Assembly: GCA_964035795.1 (NCBI GenBank)
Contig: OZ038322.1
Coordinates: 3,786,427 to 3,850,426 of the forward strand
Reading direction: 5' to 3'
From: Pterobdella sp. o SKG-2022
Taxonomy: Eukaryota; Annelida; Clitellata; Hirudinida; Piscicolidae
DNA length: 64,000 nucleotides
Of this stretch, positions 36,881 through 47,179 are shown piece by piece; the first letter of the stretch is position 1, and each line of letters begins with the position of its first letter. A program made the translations under genes and the position numbers. The notes under the pieces were generated by a model. It was not told the DNA's origin and ran no database searches. It saw nothing but the letters and a program-made list of their open reading frames with translations.

Positions 36881-37370
36881 AAAACAAATTAAAAGTGAAA
36901 AATTGATGAAAAAACATTCTAATGGAAAAAATGAAAACCGACAAGTCAAAAGTAAATGGAAAAAACAGTTTGATAAAAAAAATTCGAGCAAAAAATTTGA
37001 AAACGAACAAGTTAGTTCAAAAAATTCATGTAAATAAGCTGTAAGACAACAAACAAGACTATAAATAAAAATAAAAAAAAACTGAATTTGATTAATTTAA
37101 AAACTCAAATTATCAAAATAAATTTAAGAGTTTAATTAATTATAGACTAATAAAAACTACAAACGTTAATACAAATCTACAAACCTTTGATGCTTCTAAC
37201 TCTTCTTCAGAGTAATTCACTTCCACCAACAATAGTTGTCAAACAAATCTTCAAATTATACAAGCTGTTTTCAACACACAACTTATCCAATTTTTCATTT
37301 TGTTTCTCACAACCGAAAAATTCGAATTCAATTTTTCAATGATGTAAGACGCTTACGTCAACCATGAGAA
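36881..37370 (-). mobile_element. AT-rich element ending in a CRE-like palindrome, copy 1
   Basis: A/T-skewed sequence ending at 37343-37367 with TGATGTAAGACGCTTACGTCA, written here as two halves TGATGTAAG and CTTACGTCA. The same end, inverted, is at 53000-53025, followed by similarly skewed sequence. I infer two copies of one dispersed element in opposite orientation; the body similarity is judged by eye only. Confidence 0.45.
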
Positions 37371-37559
37371 AGAAAAACTTAGACAGTCAAGTTGAAAAAA
37401 TTAAATCTTCGATTTTCTAAAAATAACTTATATCCTATTCTTTATAAAAATTTATTTTTCAGTTTAGAAAATTATGTTTTAAATATCAAGTGAATTAATT
37501 TTTATCCATCTTCAATCTCTATGAAACAACAACTTGAAAGTTGCGAACAATTTAAATAC

Positions 37560-37672
37560 AACACGAAGCTTTTCGTAAGTTGAACTCACATTACAAAAAG
37601 CTTCGTACTATTATTCAGTTAATAAAAGTGTTTGATTCAAATCAATTTTGTTAATAGGCTAGTTTAGTTAGT
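37560..37672 (+). repeat. Dispersed repeat B, copy 2
   Basis: AAAGCTTCGTACTATTATTC, AGTTAATAAAAGTGTTTGAT and GTTAATAGGCTAGTTTAGTT match copy 1 at 23395-23455. It directly abuts the LINE remnant that begins at about 37675, so it may be an inserted element or part of a composite. Confidence 0.6.
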
Positions 37673-38512
37673 TTAAATATCTAGGTGCAATGATGAAGGA
37701 TGAGGGTTTGCATGTTGGAATCATTTCAAGATCTGCAAAAAAGCAACCAGACTCAAGCCGGTGTGGAGAGACAAGAACATCAAAATGAAATGCAAACTGA
37801 TACACATACTCGTGCTTTCAATCACTCTGAATGCTTGCGAAACATGGACACTTACTGCTGGACTTCAAAACCAAGTTTTAGATGAAATGCTAGCAAAGAA
37901 GTTTAGGTAGGCCTTGAAAAGGGACATATTAGTAAGACAAGGTTAATTATTAAGCTATCTAAGGGTTGTATGAAATGCTCTAAACACGATGTGAAAGCTA
38001 GGATGGCTCTGGCATGGATGGCTTATCATAAAATCAAAAAAATCTGGAAGTCATCAATGAGCAGAGAAATAAAAATTAGGTTATTTCTGGTAACAGTCGA
38101 GTCTGTGTTGCTCTATAACTCTGAAACTTGGTCTCTTCTGCTTTAACTATACACTAGATGGAGCTTAGACCAGAATGCTTAGAATGGTACTAAACACATC
38201 TTGAAAACAACACGTGACAAATGAAGAACTCAACGATGATCTGTCAAAATTAAGTTGTAAGATTAAAGAGCGCAGACTGGGACTTGCCGGTCATTGTGTT
38301 CGGCACCGAGAAGAGATAGCTTCAATATTTGTTCTGTGGCAACCTTTGGCAAGAAGCCCAAGAAGAGGAAGAAAAACAATCATTTATGTTGACACTCTGA
38401 TGAGAGACACCAGCCTAGAAAGCACTAAGCAAATCGAGAACGTAATGCTGGACAGGGAATCATGGAGAAGCTTCATCACTTTGGCTCAACTTAAAAGTCG
38501 GCCAAAGTAAGT
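37673..38512 (+). mobile_element. Decayed LINE, reverse transcriptase C-terminal end
   Basis: Broken + strand frames give YLGAMMKDEGLHVGI, KIWKSSMSREIKIRLFLVT, SVLLYNSETWSLL, and then an open frame from 38214 to 38510 with RRLGLAGHCVRHREEI, PRRGRKTIIYVDTLMRDT and DRESWRSF. These are the successive C-terminal blocks of non-LTR ORF2 proteins of many invertebrates. Several stops and frameshifts show it is inactive. Confidence 0.88.
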
Positions 38513-39734
38513 GTTTATTCCAAAAGTGAAATGTCTTCAGTTAAAATAGAACATTTCATTGCATAAAGGGATTTTTGTTATACAATACATTGAAAAATTT
38601 CTTGAAACTGACTTTATAATTAAACCATTCTGAATTTCATTTTTAGACTTGACTTATTGGACTTTAACGCACATAAAATTAAGATGAGATAAGGTAGATT
38701 AGGTTAATGGCGAACAAAATTTTGTTAAGAAATTTTTTTTTTAAACATTTATTCACTCGGTGTGCAGATGTTTATGAGAAAAATCTTGAAAAAGTAAATT
38801 TTGGATATTATTTTCACTGCTTCACATTACTTGTCTCTAAAAACATACCTTTTTCGAAGGAACTTTTTGTAAGTTAATTCAATTTTTTAGGACTTATAAT
38901 GATTTATAATTATATTTATCCAAAATTTTGTGACATTACTGAGGCTGAAAGTTGGAACATGGTTGGCATTGTTTGTGTAGTCTTTTTGGAGATTCATAAA
39001 ATTCATTCAAAATTGAAAACATTGAAGGCTGCGTGTTTGTCTGGGTTCTCATCATAATGGGGTTGAACATCATCGCCAATCATCATTTTGATAAAATTTT
39101 CAAAATTATTTGATTCATATTGAACTCAAACATCTTATAACATTATAACAAATTTATTTTGATTTTTTTTACCTGTCTTATTCATATCATATTTGATTTA
39201 AATTTCTTAGTTTTAAACACTTTTAAAAATTTATTAATTTGAAAGTTTTCATTCTAATCTCTAAAATATTAGCTTAAACTTGTTCAATCCTTGTATGCAG
39301 AATATCCAAGCATTGTTCTCGTGAACCGATCCAAACCCTTAACTGAGTTGTTCTATTTGAAATTCATTTTTAATCAAAACCAAACATGACAGGCTACAGT
39401 ATTGATAGGTTTGATTTGTTGGCATTGCAAGAACACTTCAACTGGTCTGATTGACAAGTGTTCTGTTTGATGGGTATGATTATTTGAGGCTTAAAGCTGC
39501 AATAGTTTCTGATTAAATTAAGCTCGTTTAAAAGATGTTTTAGTTGAAACTTGTGGGAATATTGATTTGTTAAAAAAAAAATTTTCATAATTTTTTTCAA
39601 CAAAAACAAACTGAGATTTAATTTAAAAAAATCATAGTAAATAACAAACTTAACAATTCATTTTAATAATGTTAATATTACTACTATGGTAATAAGAATT
39701 AACAAGAATAAAAAAATGAGACAAATGCATACAA
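38513..39734. other. AT-rich stretch, no gene seen
   Basis: No supported ORF, RNA gene or recognised repeat. Confidence 0.45.
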
Positions 39735-39769
39735 CATACATACTAGATACCGTCATCAGGTATTTATAA

Positions 39770-40050
39770 ATAATGTTAAGTGGCATTTGGGAAAGTCACT
39801 GGGCAGAAAGACGGATGCTTGAAATGATGTGTGGTGTTCAACTGACTGATAGAGTGAGTAAAAAGGAATTGAGTGGGAGATTTGGTCAGCAAGAAAAAAC
39901 TATTAAAATTGTGAGACAAGGGAGTTTGAAAAGTTATTTTGCATCAATGGGATTATATTAGATCGATGAAAGGGATGATGCTGGAAAGATGCGGTTGTGT
40001 TCAAGTAGCATGGCTAGAAGGTATCAGACCCCAGGAGGCAGTTAGATAAT
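39770..40050 (+). mobile_element. LINE remnant, reverse transcriptase C-end
   Basis: The frame from 39773 to 39961 encodes ERRMLEMMCGVQLTDRVSKK followed by ELSGRFG, the well-known block after the LINE palm domain (RMLRWMCGVxLxDRV). It is short, ends at a stop and has no other motif. Confidence 0.75.
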
Positions 40051-40054
40051 GAAA

Positions 40055-40380
40055 AAAAGTTGCCAAGTGGAATAAATTTCCAACAACCCTACTAAGAGGA
40101 TTAAAGTTCTAGCAACCCTACTAAAAGGAATAAAGTTCCAACAACCTTACTAAGTGGAATAAAATTCCAGCAACACTACTAAGTGAAATAAATTTCCAAC
40201 AACCCTGCCAACTGGGGGGGAAGTTTCAACAACCCTACTAAAAGGAATAAAGTTCCAACAACCTTACTAAAAGGAATAAAGTTCTAGCAACCCTACTGAG
40301 TGAAATAAATTTCCAACAAACCTGCCAACTGGGGGGGAAGTTTCAACAACCCTACTAAGTGGAATAAAGTTTCAAAACCC
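40055..40380. repeat. Minisatellite of about 30-33 base units
   Basis: About ten imperfect units with the core AATAAAGTTCCAACAACCCT followed by ACTAAGTGG or ACTAAAAGG. Two units carry a variant CTGCCAACTGGGGGGG. Unit length is irregular, and no frame stays open. Confidence 0.88.
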
Positions 40381-40479
40381 CGATTTGGAGTTGGGTTTGA
40401 GTAGCATGGATGGAAAGTAGCAGACTCCAGTAGCCAGTTATAGAGAAACTTAGTTCATAATAAACGCGACAACTAGGTC

Positions 40480-41095
40480 TGAACTTTCATAACTTTTGAC
40501 AAATCAGAAAATATATCATTGCCAGAAGTTACAGAGCTAAGTGATCGACACATCTTCAGCCCAAGACCCATCAGACCCTCAACTCTTATCAAAGAAAGTT
40601 TTTTTCAACTTCTTACTCAATCCTCAATAAAAGTTAAGGATGCAATCTAACCACCTTGTTTTGAGCTACTACCACTATCACCCTCAAAAATCAATAAAAT
40701 TGAAGCGTTGTCGTTTTCCAAAACTCACTTTTTCTATACCTCACTACCAAACCTAGTATCCTACACTCCAGTTTCTAGTTTTTCATCTACTTTTGATGAA
40801 ACAGAAAATATATCATTTCCAGCAATTACTGAGTTATGTGATCGACACATCTTCAGTCCAAGACCTATCGGACCCTCAGTTCTTACAAAAGACTATCACC
40901 CTCAAAAATCAATAAAATTGAAGCGTTGTCGTTTTCCAAAATTCTCTTTTTTTGTACTCTATCACCAAACCTAGTATCCTATACTCCAGTTTCTAACTCT
41001 TCATCTACTTTTGAGGAAACAGAAAATATATCATTTCCAGCAATTGCTGAGTTATGTGATCGACAAATCTTCAGCCAAGACCACGAAAGCCAGAT
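40480..41095 (+). pseudogene. Tandem, inverted decayed copies of the Ser/Pro-rich gene
   Basis: Three related units encode, on the + strand, peptides like TELSDRHIFSPRP, KINKIEALSFSKTHFF and PNLVSYTPVS. These match the Ser/Pro-rich protein on the minus strand at 42136-43144 (TELSGQHIFSPRP, NINKIERLSKTSS, SNLISYTQAS). Units 2 and 3 start 218 bases apart, not a multiple of three, so one frame cannot run through, and an internal stop (TAA) lies in the first unit. I call it a pseudogene array derived from that gene or a close relative. Confidence 0.75.
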
Positions 41096-41257
41096 CAATA
41101 TCAGAAACTAAAAAGTTTGATGACATAATTTCCATACTAAAATAGCTACACTGAATATAAATTGAGAAATTCAAAACAAATCACTGATCTTATTCACCTA
41201 AAACATCTTAGCAATAGAAGCAACACCTCAACACGCAACATATCAAACTAAACCTCA

Positions 41258-41335
41258 ACTTTTTATGATAAAGCTAAACTTTTTGAAAATTATATCTGTT
41301 TTTTTTTGCTCAATAAATTTACTAAAGTTCTCCCA
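41258..41335. mobile_element. Decayed arm of the 45119-45293 foldback family
   Basis: TTTTTATGATAAAGCTAAAC, TTTTTGAAAATTATA and CAATAAATTTACTAAA follow the order of the right arm at 45220-45293, with many differences. Confidence 0.5.
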
Positions 41336-42135
41336 TAAATTGACGGAGAAAAATTGTTGAAAGTAAGTCTTTATCTTTTCTCTAAAATATCAGCCGTGTC
41401 TTCATTGAAGAATAACTGTGTGTGGGTATCATCTAGGACCTGCTACTTTCCCTTGTTCTACGACTCTTTTTGAGTGGATAAGAAAATAAAAAGACTCGTG
41501 GTAGTTTCAATCAAGTCAGGCTTGTGGATCTGCTACTTTTTGGTTTTCTAGGACACTTGAAGAGAATAAGGCAAAAAATGCCTTGTGAGGCTGGGAGGGC
41601 AACCTCATCATTAATGCATTTTGTTGGTGGAGCTTGAAAAATTGTTTTTGACAAGGAATGCTAAAGACGTATCTTTATCCTCACTGGAGATTCGGGTGGA
41701 AGAGATTAATACCATAACTGATAGTTTTAACGGAGGATATTAATATAAATACCTGTAAACGGTATCTAGTATGAATGTTTTATAAATTTATTTATTATTT
41801 ATTTCTATGTATTATATTTATGAAAAATCTTTGAAAAAATGAGAAAAATATGAGTGAGTACTATAATATATATGCAAAGCTTTGTTAAAAGCAAAAATGA
41901 TAAAAATATAAATATTATGTTCTTAACATAATATAACTATACAACAACTATAATACAAATTACTGGTGAACATGGGCAGCAACACCCAGGCATGGTAAAA
42001 AACACGAACTCTTCGTTGGCCACGATGTAAATGTATTTCTGCAAAGCATGGGAGTTAAATTTTTCTTTGTTTTTGTGAAACTATATAAAAATTTTTTAAA
42101 TATTATTCACTTGTTAAATAGTTAGTTGAAGTTTA
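41336..42135. other. Gap between the repeat array and the Ser/Pro gene, no gene seen
   Basis: Two similar segments, both with ATCTGCTACTTT or CCTGCTACTTT followed by a TTCTA-type tract (about 41440 and 41530), suggest a small local duplication. The right inverted repeat of the 2 kb element is at 41746-41780. The rest is the 3' flank of the minus-strand gene. Confidence 0.45.
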
Positions 42136-43144
42136 TTATAGCTCCCAGTCCCAAAAATCTTCTGGGTCTTTCGTTGGTTGTATTTTTCCGTAACCTGCCC
42201 ACCATGGACCTCTTCTTTCTACTGGTCTAGACGGTGGCGTGGGTGGGTTTGACGTGGCAAAAGTCCAAGCAAGGAATCTGTTAGGTTTTGGTTGTTGAGA
42301 TCTAAGATTGTCTTGGAACAATGGTCTTGAAGATGAAGATGGCGGTATGAAGTGGGTGCCAGAACATAATGATCGTGTGTCAAGTAGTGTTGGCACAGAG
42401 AGACTATTTAGTTTCGAAGATTTAGAGAGAGGTTTAAGTGGGCGAGTAGTTATAGGATTTTTAATGTATGAAAGTTTATCGTCATTGAGTGATCTTGAGC
42501 TTGTGGGGATAGAAATAGGATCTGGTATGGTAGGGGTCTGTAGCTTAGGTTTTGTGGAAAAATCTGGATCGACAGAGGATGATTGAGTAATAAGTTTAAG
42601 CAAGCGTAATTTAGTAGAAGTTGAGGGTTTGTTAGGCCTTGGACTGAATATGTGTTGACCACTCAGTTCGGTGAATTCTGGAAAAGATGTTTTTTTGATC
42701 ATGTCAATGGTAGGTGGAAGGTGTAGAAGCTGGAGATTTGGTGGTGGAGTAGAGAGAGAGGAAGTTTTGGACAATCTTTCAATTTTATTGATATTTGAGG
42801 GTGATAGTGACGGTAAGGCAGAAGAAGGTAGTGGGCTTGCGTCCTTACTTACGTCTGTAATTTCTGGGGATGATACTATTTTTGTTTGGTCGATGGTAGA
42901 AGCTTGAGTGTAGGATATTAGGTTTGAAGCTGGGATAGAGTGAAAAGAAGTTTTTGAAAATGAAAGCCCTTCAAGTTTATTGGTTTTTGATAGCGATAGT
43001 GGTGGTAGAACAGATGAAGGTAGGAGAGTTTTATTTTTAAGTTCTATTTCTTCAAATTTTGCTTTTTCAGACTTTTTTTTTGAATCATCTTTTTTCACTT
43101 GTTTGCCTTCTTTGGATGTCTTTTTCTGAATCCATCTCACCAAT
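42136..43144 (-). CDS. Ser/Pro-rich protein of unknown function (probable last exon)
   Basis: An open frame of about 335 codons on the minus strand, exceptional in DNA this AT-rich. A good 3' splice site (T-rich tract, then ATATGCAG) ends at 43145, so I start the exon at 43144; upstream exons were not found. The first about 35 residues are Lys/Glu-rich (KKTSKEG, KKKSEKAKFEE). The rest is rich in Ser, Pro, Thr and Leu, with loosely repeated segments: LPSSxLPxLSxS-x-NK and KTSS/KTSF recur about every 60 residues. The C-terminus is different, with Trp residues (GPWWAGYG, EDFWDWEL) that may be a folded or binding tail. No known domain was recognised. Decayed relatives lie inverted at 40480-41095, so the gene belongs to a small repetitive family. 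Function unknown; it could be a disordered cytoplasmic tail or a lineage-specific protein. Confidence 0.6.
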
Positions 43145-43164
43145 CTGCATATGAAAATAATCAC

Positions 43165-43969
43165 AAAACTGTATAAAAATAACTATACTTGGTAGTTTAA
43201 ATTATAAACGTAATAGTCAAGCGCTTAGGGAAGTGAGTGTTTAAACGCTTGGAACCTTCAACAATATGTGTCAAACAACCTCGATTTCTGTAGCAATCCT
43301 TGTAACTTTCCCATATTCTAAAAATCTTTTATCTGAAAACAATGAAATTTGATAATTTCAAAAACTTCCAAAAGCACTGAAAAAATGACAATTCCAAGTT
43401 TAAACAATTAGAACGTTACTGACGTAAAATTCAAGTTGAAAAATAGCGTTTAATTTGAATTTTATTTTTTTAATTAAAATGATTTTTTAAAAACACCATT
43501 TTGCTTCATCTAATTATATAATCAATCTATTAAATTAGGGAATTTCTACATTTCAATCTTTGAACCTTTTAAAGTATATTCTAAATCAGAAGATAATAAG
43601 CTTTTTATATAGTTGAAACAGAAAGTTTAAATGAAATAAAAACAATTTTACTCAAATTTTGATAAAAAAAAAAATTAGTCAAACTTAATAGAAATTTTCG
43701 AAAAAGTTGGAGTTGAGTTTAGAGCGAGTTATGTTTGAGTTTGAAGATATGAATTAGCATGGAAACAGTCTATGTTAGAATTTTTGTCATTTATTTACGA
43801 AATCTAAGTTTAGTTCCAAATTATTTTTAAATTTATTTGAGTTTTATGTTTTCATCTATGATTAAAACAGACTGAAATTATGAAATGCCAGTTCAATTTT
43901 TAGGTTTTTTTGAACGCTTATAAAATATATAAATATTTATTAATTTGTATCATTTCATTCAACTTTTAG
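43165..43969. other. AT-rich stretch upstream of the Ser/Pro exon, no exon recognised
   Basis: Should contain intron sequence of the minus-strand gene if the splice site at 43145 is real. No conserved coding segment was seen. Confidence 0.4.
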
Positions 43970-45060
43970 AATATATAGTTTATGTGTTTAATATTTTGGT
44001 ATTATTTCCATCAAATCTCACTTCCCTTTTACTCGTAATACAAAGTTGAAAGAATTCAGTTTTCAAATATATCCAATTTTTAAAGTTTCCAATGTGATTA
44101 TTTGTTTTATCATTAAAAATTTCAAACTTTTGCTGTTGAAAATGATCTTCAAATAAATTTTACTCATGACCATGGCTTAAACTTCAAATGTCCTTCCAAG
44201 GAAGTGCACTTTTGACCTTCATTATATAAGATTGTGATTTGTTCTTTCAAGCAATCATGTGCAAGAAAATTATTAGTTTGGCTCTACTAAATCACAGAAA
44301 CAGGTGTACATAATAATGATGACAATGTTAAATTGCAGGTACTCCACTAGCAACAGTGGATTGTTGTAAAATCTTCAGGTAAACCACGATCGATCCAGTT
44401 TATACCTGACTAAAAGTAATCATTTTGAACTTACAACTTCATTTCACTATGAATGTCAATTGCAAACATGAAGAAGAGTATTGGAAGGGAGTATGTTTGA
44501 AATGAGCACCACTACAAGTTGTTGATATGAATTGTTCAAGCAATGGAGTTTTTGCATTTTTTTGATTGGTTGTTAATTTGAGAAATTTTTGTCATTTCTC
44601 ATAGATTTCATTTTAAGTGAAGTTTATAATGGTATAACCATGAATTGAAAAGTTTTTTTTAACCATAAAAATTCAAGATTTCTTCTGTTTTTCATATTTT
44701 CCAATGATTTTAAATACAAATAAAACTTAAGAAACTCTTGTTGAAAAAAGTTGAAATATTCATTTTTTAAAATAAATTTTTACTATTAATACTGTTTTAA
44801 ACTTTTTCAGTATAAGAAACAAGACCAAATATGTCATTAGAGAAATAGACATTTCATATTATCAATCAAAGAACTAAGGAAAGCAGCCAGCTGCCTTAGC
44901 CAAGAGAAGGCATCAAATGACTTGTTTTGCCTTCCAGGCTTATATTTTATATTTATTCAAACATTTCAATACAATATGAGTTTGTATCAAGGTTTTTCAA
45001 GTAATTCAGGGTACATTTCTAATCAAAGATCAAATGAAGACTGTTTGAACATAAATTTCT
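43970..45060 (+). repeat. Diverged duplicated segment, copy 1
   Basis: From about 44020 the order TTCCCTTTTACTCGTAATAC, CATGTGCAAGAAAA, TATTAGTTTGGCT and ATAATAATGATGACAATGTT matches copy 2 at 45640-46250, as does CTAATCAAAGATCAAATGAA near 45015. A TATATAAG lies about 35 bases before the shared ATGTGCA. No frame stays open in both copies, so I do not call a gene. Confidence 0.55.
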
Positions 45061-45118
45061 TTGCTGAAAGATTTTAAATGAAGCCAAGTCAATTTATATA
45101 GGGAGCTCAAAAAAGAGG

Positions 45119-45293
45119 AATTTTTAATATATTTATTGAGAATCAAAAGCTATAATTTTCGATAAGTTCATCCTTATCATAAAACGTTAGCGAATAAAAG
45201 TGATGATTTAATTTTTTCGCTAACGTTTTATGATAAGGCTAAACTTATCGAAAATTATAGCTTTTGAGTCTTAATAAATATATTAAAAATTAC
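45119..45293. mobile_element. Foldback element with near-perfect 80-base arms
   Basis: Left arm TTTTTAATATATTTATTGAG, AATCAAAAGCTATAATTTTC, GATAAG and TTATCATAAAACGTTAGCGA is followed, after about 15 bases, by its reverse complement. Only a few mismatches separate the arms, so this copy is young or kept by gene conversion. No ORF. Relatives: 53721-53875 (complete), 21905-21980, 41258-41335 and 7868-7930 (single arms). Most likely a MITE. Confidence 0.88.
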
Positions 45294-45336
45294 TCTTAAT
45301 TGATGTTTTTCTTTACAAAATATTGAAAAAAAATAC

Positions 45337-45357
45337 ATACGATGTCTCTGAAAAGGA
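45337..45357 (+). repeat. Shared 20-base motif downstream of the foldback element
   Basis: ATACATACGATGTCTCTGAA occurs here about 45 bases past the hairpin and at 8018-8039 about 90 bases past a decayed hairpin arm. A near reverse complement is at about 35763-35785. It probably marks the end of a larger repeat. Confidence 0.7.
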
Positions 45358-45639
45358 ATCTCAATGTTTCACATTTTTTTACCGTTTGTCATTTATGATG
45401 AACCAAAATTTAATTTGATAAATAACTTCATAATTACAGCTGTCAAAGAATTAAAAGCAATAGTGTTAAAAAATCAAATGTCAATTTCTTAGGTTGATTA
45501 TAAATTTACTTAGGCAACTTAAAATTATGGTGATTTTTGCTTAAAACCATTTGTAGAAGATTATTATGTTTCGGTTTTAGCTTTGAAAAATTGATGAAAA
45601 TATTGTTTCAGTCGTATTTGTATTTCTGGATGTTTTCGC

Positions 45640-46250
45640 AATCATTGAAAGTCTTATTTTTTGCAAATTTCATTTAGTGTTTTTTATTTATTAGTTTTTT
45701 TATAAATAATTTTTCAAAGAATTACCTCTATTCCCTTTTACGCGTAAGCTACCTTTGAAATATTTCAGCTTTCAAAGATACCAAAATCAAATCAAGTCAT
45801 AATGGCCTTCGAGTAAATATTTGTGTTTTTATTAAACTTTTTGAATTTTTAATGTTGACAGTGATTTTCAGTCATGTGCATTATAACTTCCCAAGGAAGG
45901 AGTGGACTCTCCAACTTCATGATATAATATTGCTACCTTGAATTGTTGACAACCATGTGCAGAAAAAACATCAGTTTACTTGAAAAGTCATGCAAATGGG
46001 TTAAACATAATAATAATGTTGATGTTGACTTGCAAATGTTGCTCTAGTGACTTGGTGGATGATTCAAAAATCTTCATGTCAAAAATTTTAACAATCTGTT
46101 CAATTGATATCCGGTTGGAATCGAAAACAGCTTTGAGTAATCTAGTATATGTTTTTAATCAAAGACCAAAGAAACAGAGTTTGAACTGAAGAATCAATTG
46201 GAGGAGAACAGATTCAATAAGAAACAAACTCAATCTAAATATTATATATG
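45640..46250 (+). repeat. Diverged duplicated segment, copy 2
   Basis: Counterpart of 43970-45060: TTCCCTTTTACGCGTAAGCT, CATGTGCAGAAAAAACATCA, ATAATAATAATGTTGATGTT and TTTTTAATCAAAGACCAAAG in the same order. The foldback element at 45119-45293 sits between the copies. Spacing is shorter here, so one copy has gained or lost sequence. Confidence 0.55.
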
Positions 46251-46415
46251 AACTTTACATAATTTTCATAGTTATAGCTGATCATTATTTTGTATGAATG
46301 AATCAAAATATATTTTAATTAATAAATTAAGTTTGTTCAAATCATTTGAGCTTGCCGGTGTTGGAGATAAAAAATTCACTTTTCGTTTTCTATGTGATAC
46401 AGATGATGCAAGTAC

Positions 46416-47030
46416 TTGAGTGACTTTAATCAATGCTTTAGAGTTATAACTTTTGTGGAAAAATTGTTGAAAAAACTAGATTCTAGTGAAATTAATGATG
46501 GAAAATTATTAATTGAACTAAGAGATGAAGTGGTTGTAGAAGCAGAAGGCGAAGAAGTTGAAGATGATGTCTTGCTTGTAGATGAAGTTATAGAAGTGAC
46601 CATAGTTTTTGAAGAAGGGGTTGGTAATGAGAACAAAAATTTAAAAGTGCAGGACTGCGCGAAAAGGCTGAAATACTACGCCAAAAAGTTTCAAATGTCT
46701 TTTATAATGCAAATAAGAAAAAAAAACATTTCCTGCAACTATTTTTGAAAAAAAAGATTTTAATTACCTTGAAAAAAAATAAAAAAGCGAAACTTTTCAA
46801 TCACCTCACACGACAAAGGAATAAGTTTCGTGGACATAGAACTAGAAAAACCTACAAAAAGCATTGAAAGCGTTCAAAGATGTAGAGAAAGAAGAAGAAA
46901 ACATACAAAAACACTAGAAACTAAAATTAAGAAAAGATCACTTTTAATAAAACAAATGAAACAGATTATAAATACATCTACCTTTCCGGATCAACCCCAC
47001 CACAGGGTTACACAGTTATAGAAGCACATA
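46416..47030 (+). other. Unrecognised ORFs (acidic, then basic coiled coil)
   Basis: An ORF at 46416-46748 (110 codons) contains KLLKKLDSSEINDGKLLIEL and a Glu/Val-rich stretch. A second at 46830-47021 is Lys/Arg-rich (QRCRERRRKHTKTLETKIKK). They lie immediately upstream of the LINE at 47180 in the same orientation and could be its decayed 5' region or unrelated. The minus-strand Ser-rich frame over the first ORF is its shadow. Confidence 0.3.
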
Positions 47031-47179
47031 ATCCGCAAAAGAAATTTTCAGCTAGGAACATAATCTCTCATAGAAACTGTTTACAAGAGTATTTAAACTT
47101 AATAGTAAACCCTAATTTCAGTCTTAAAATTTCTCTAGGATCAAATATCTCAAAAAGCAAAAAAAACAATGAGTCATGA

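Larger units (their letters stand above)
39735..41790. mobile_element. 2 kb segment bounded by inverted repeats
   Basis: CATACTAGATACCGT followed by CAGGTATTTATA at about 39738-39768 is matched by its reverse complement at about 41746-41780, with 28 of about 31 positions agreeing. TA lies just outside the CTAGATACC core at both ends, compatible with a TA target. The interior holds a LINE remnant, a minisatellite and a decayed array related to the Ser/Pro gene. I infer a non-autonomous DNA-transposon-like unit that has collected host or other sequence; no transposase is visible. Confidence 0.5.

Noticed and set aside
45119..45293. CRISPR-like repeat or rho-independent terminator
   Set aside because: It is a eukaryotic foldback element: one long inverted pair, no spaced direct repeats, with dispersed relatives.
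46430..46636. Minus-strand Ser/Thr-rich ORF
   Set aside because: Antisense shadow of the Glu/Val-rich + frame at 46416, with no independent support.
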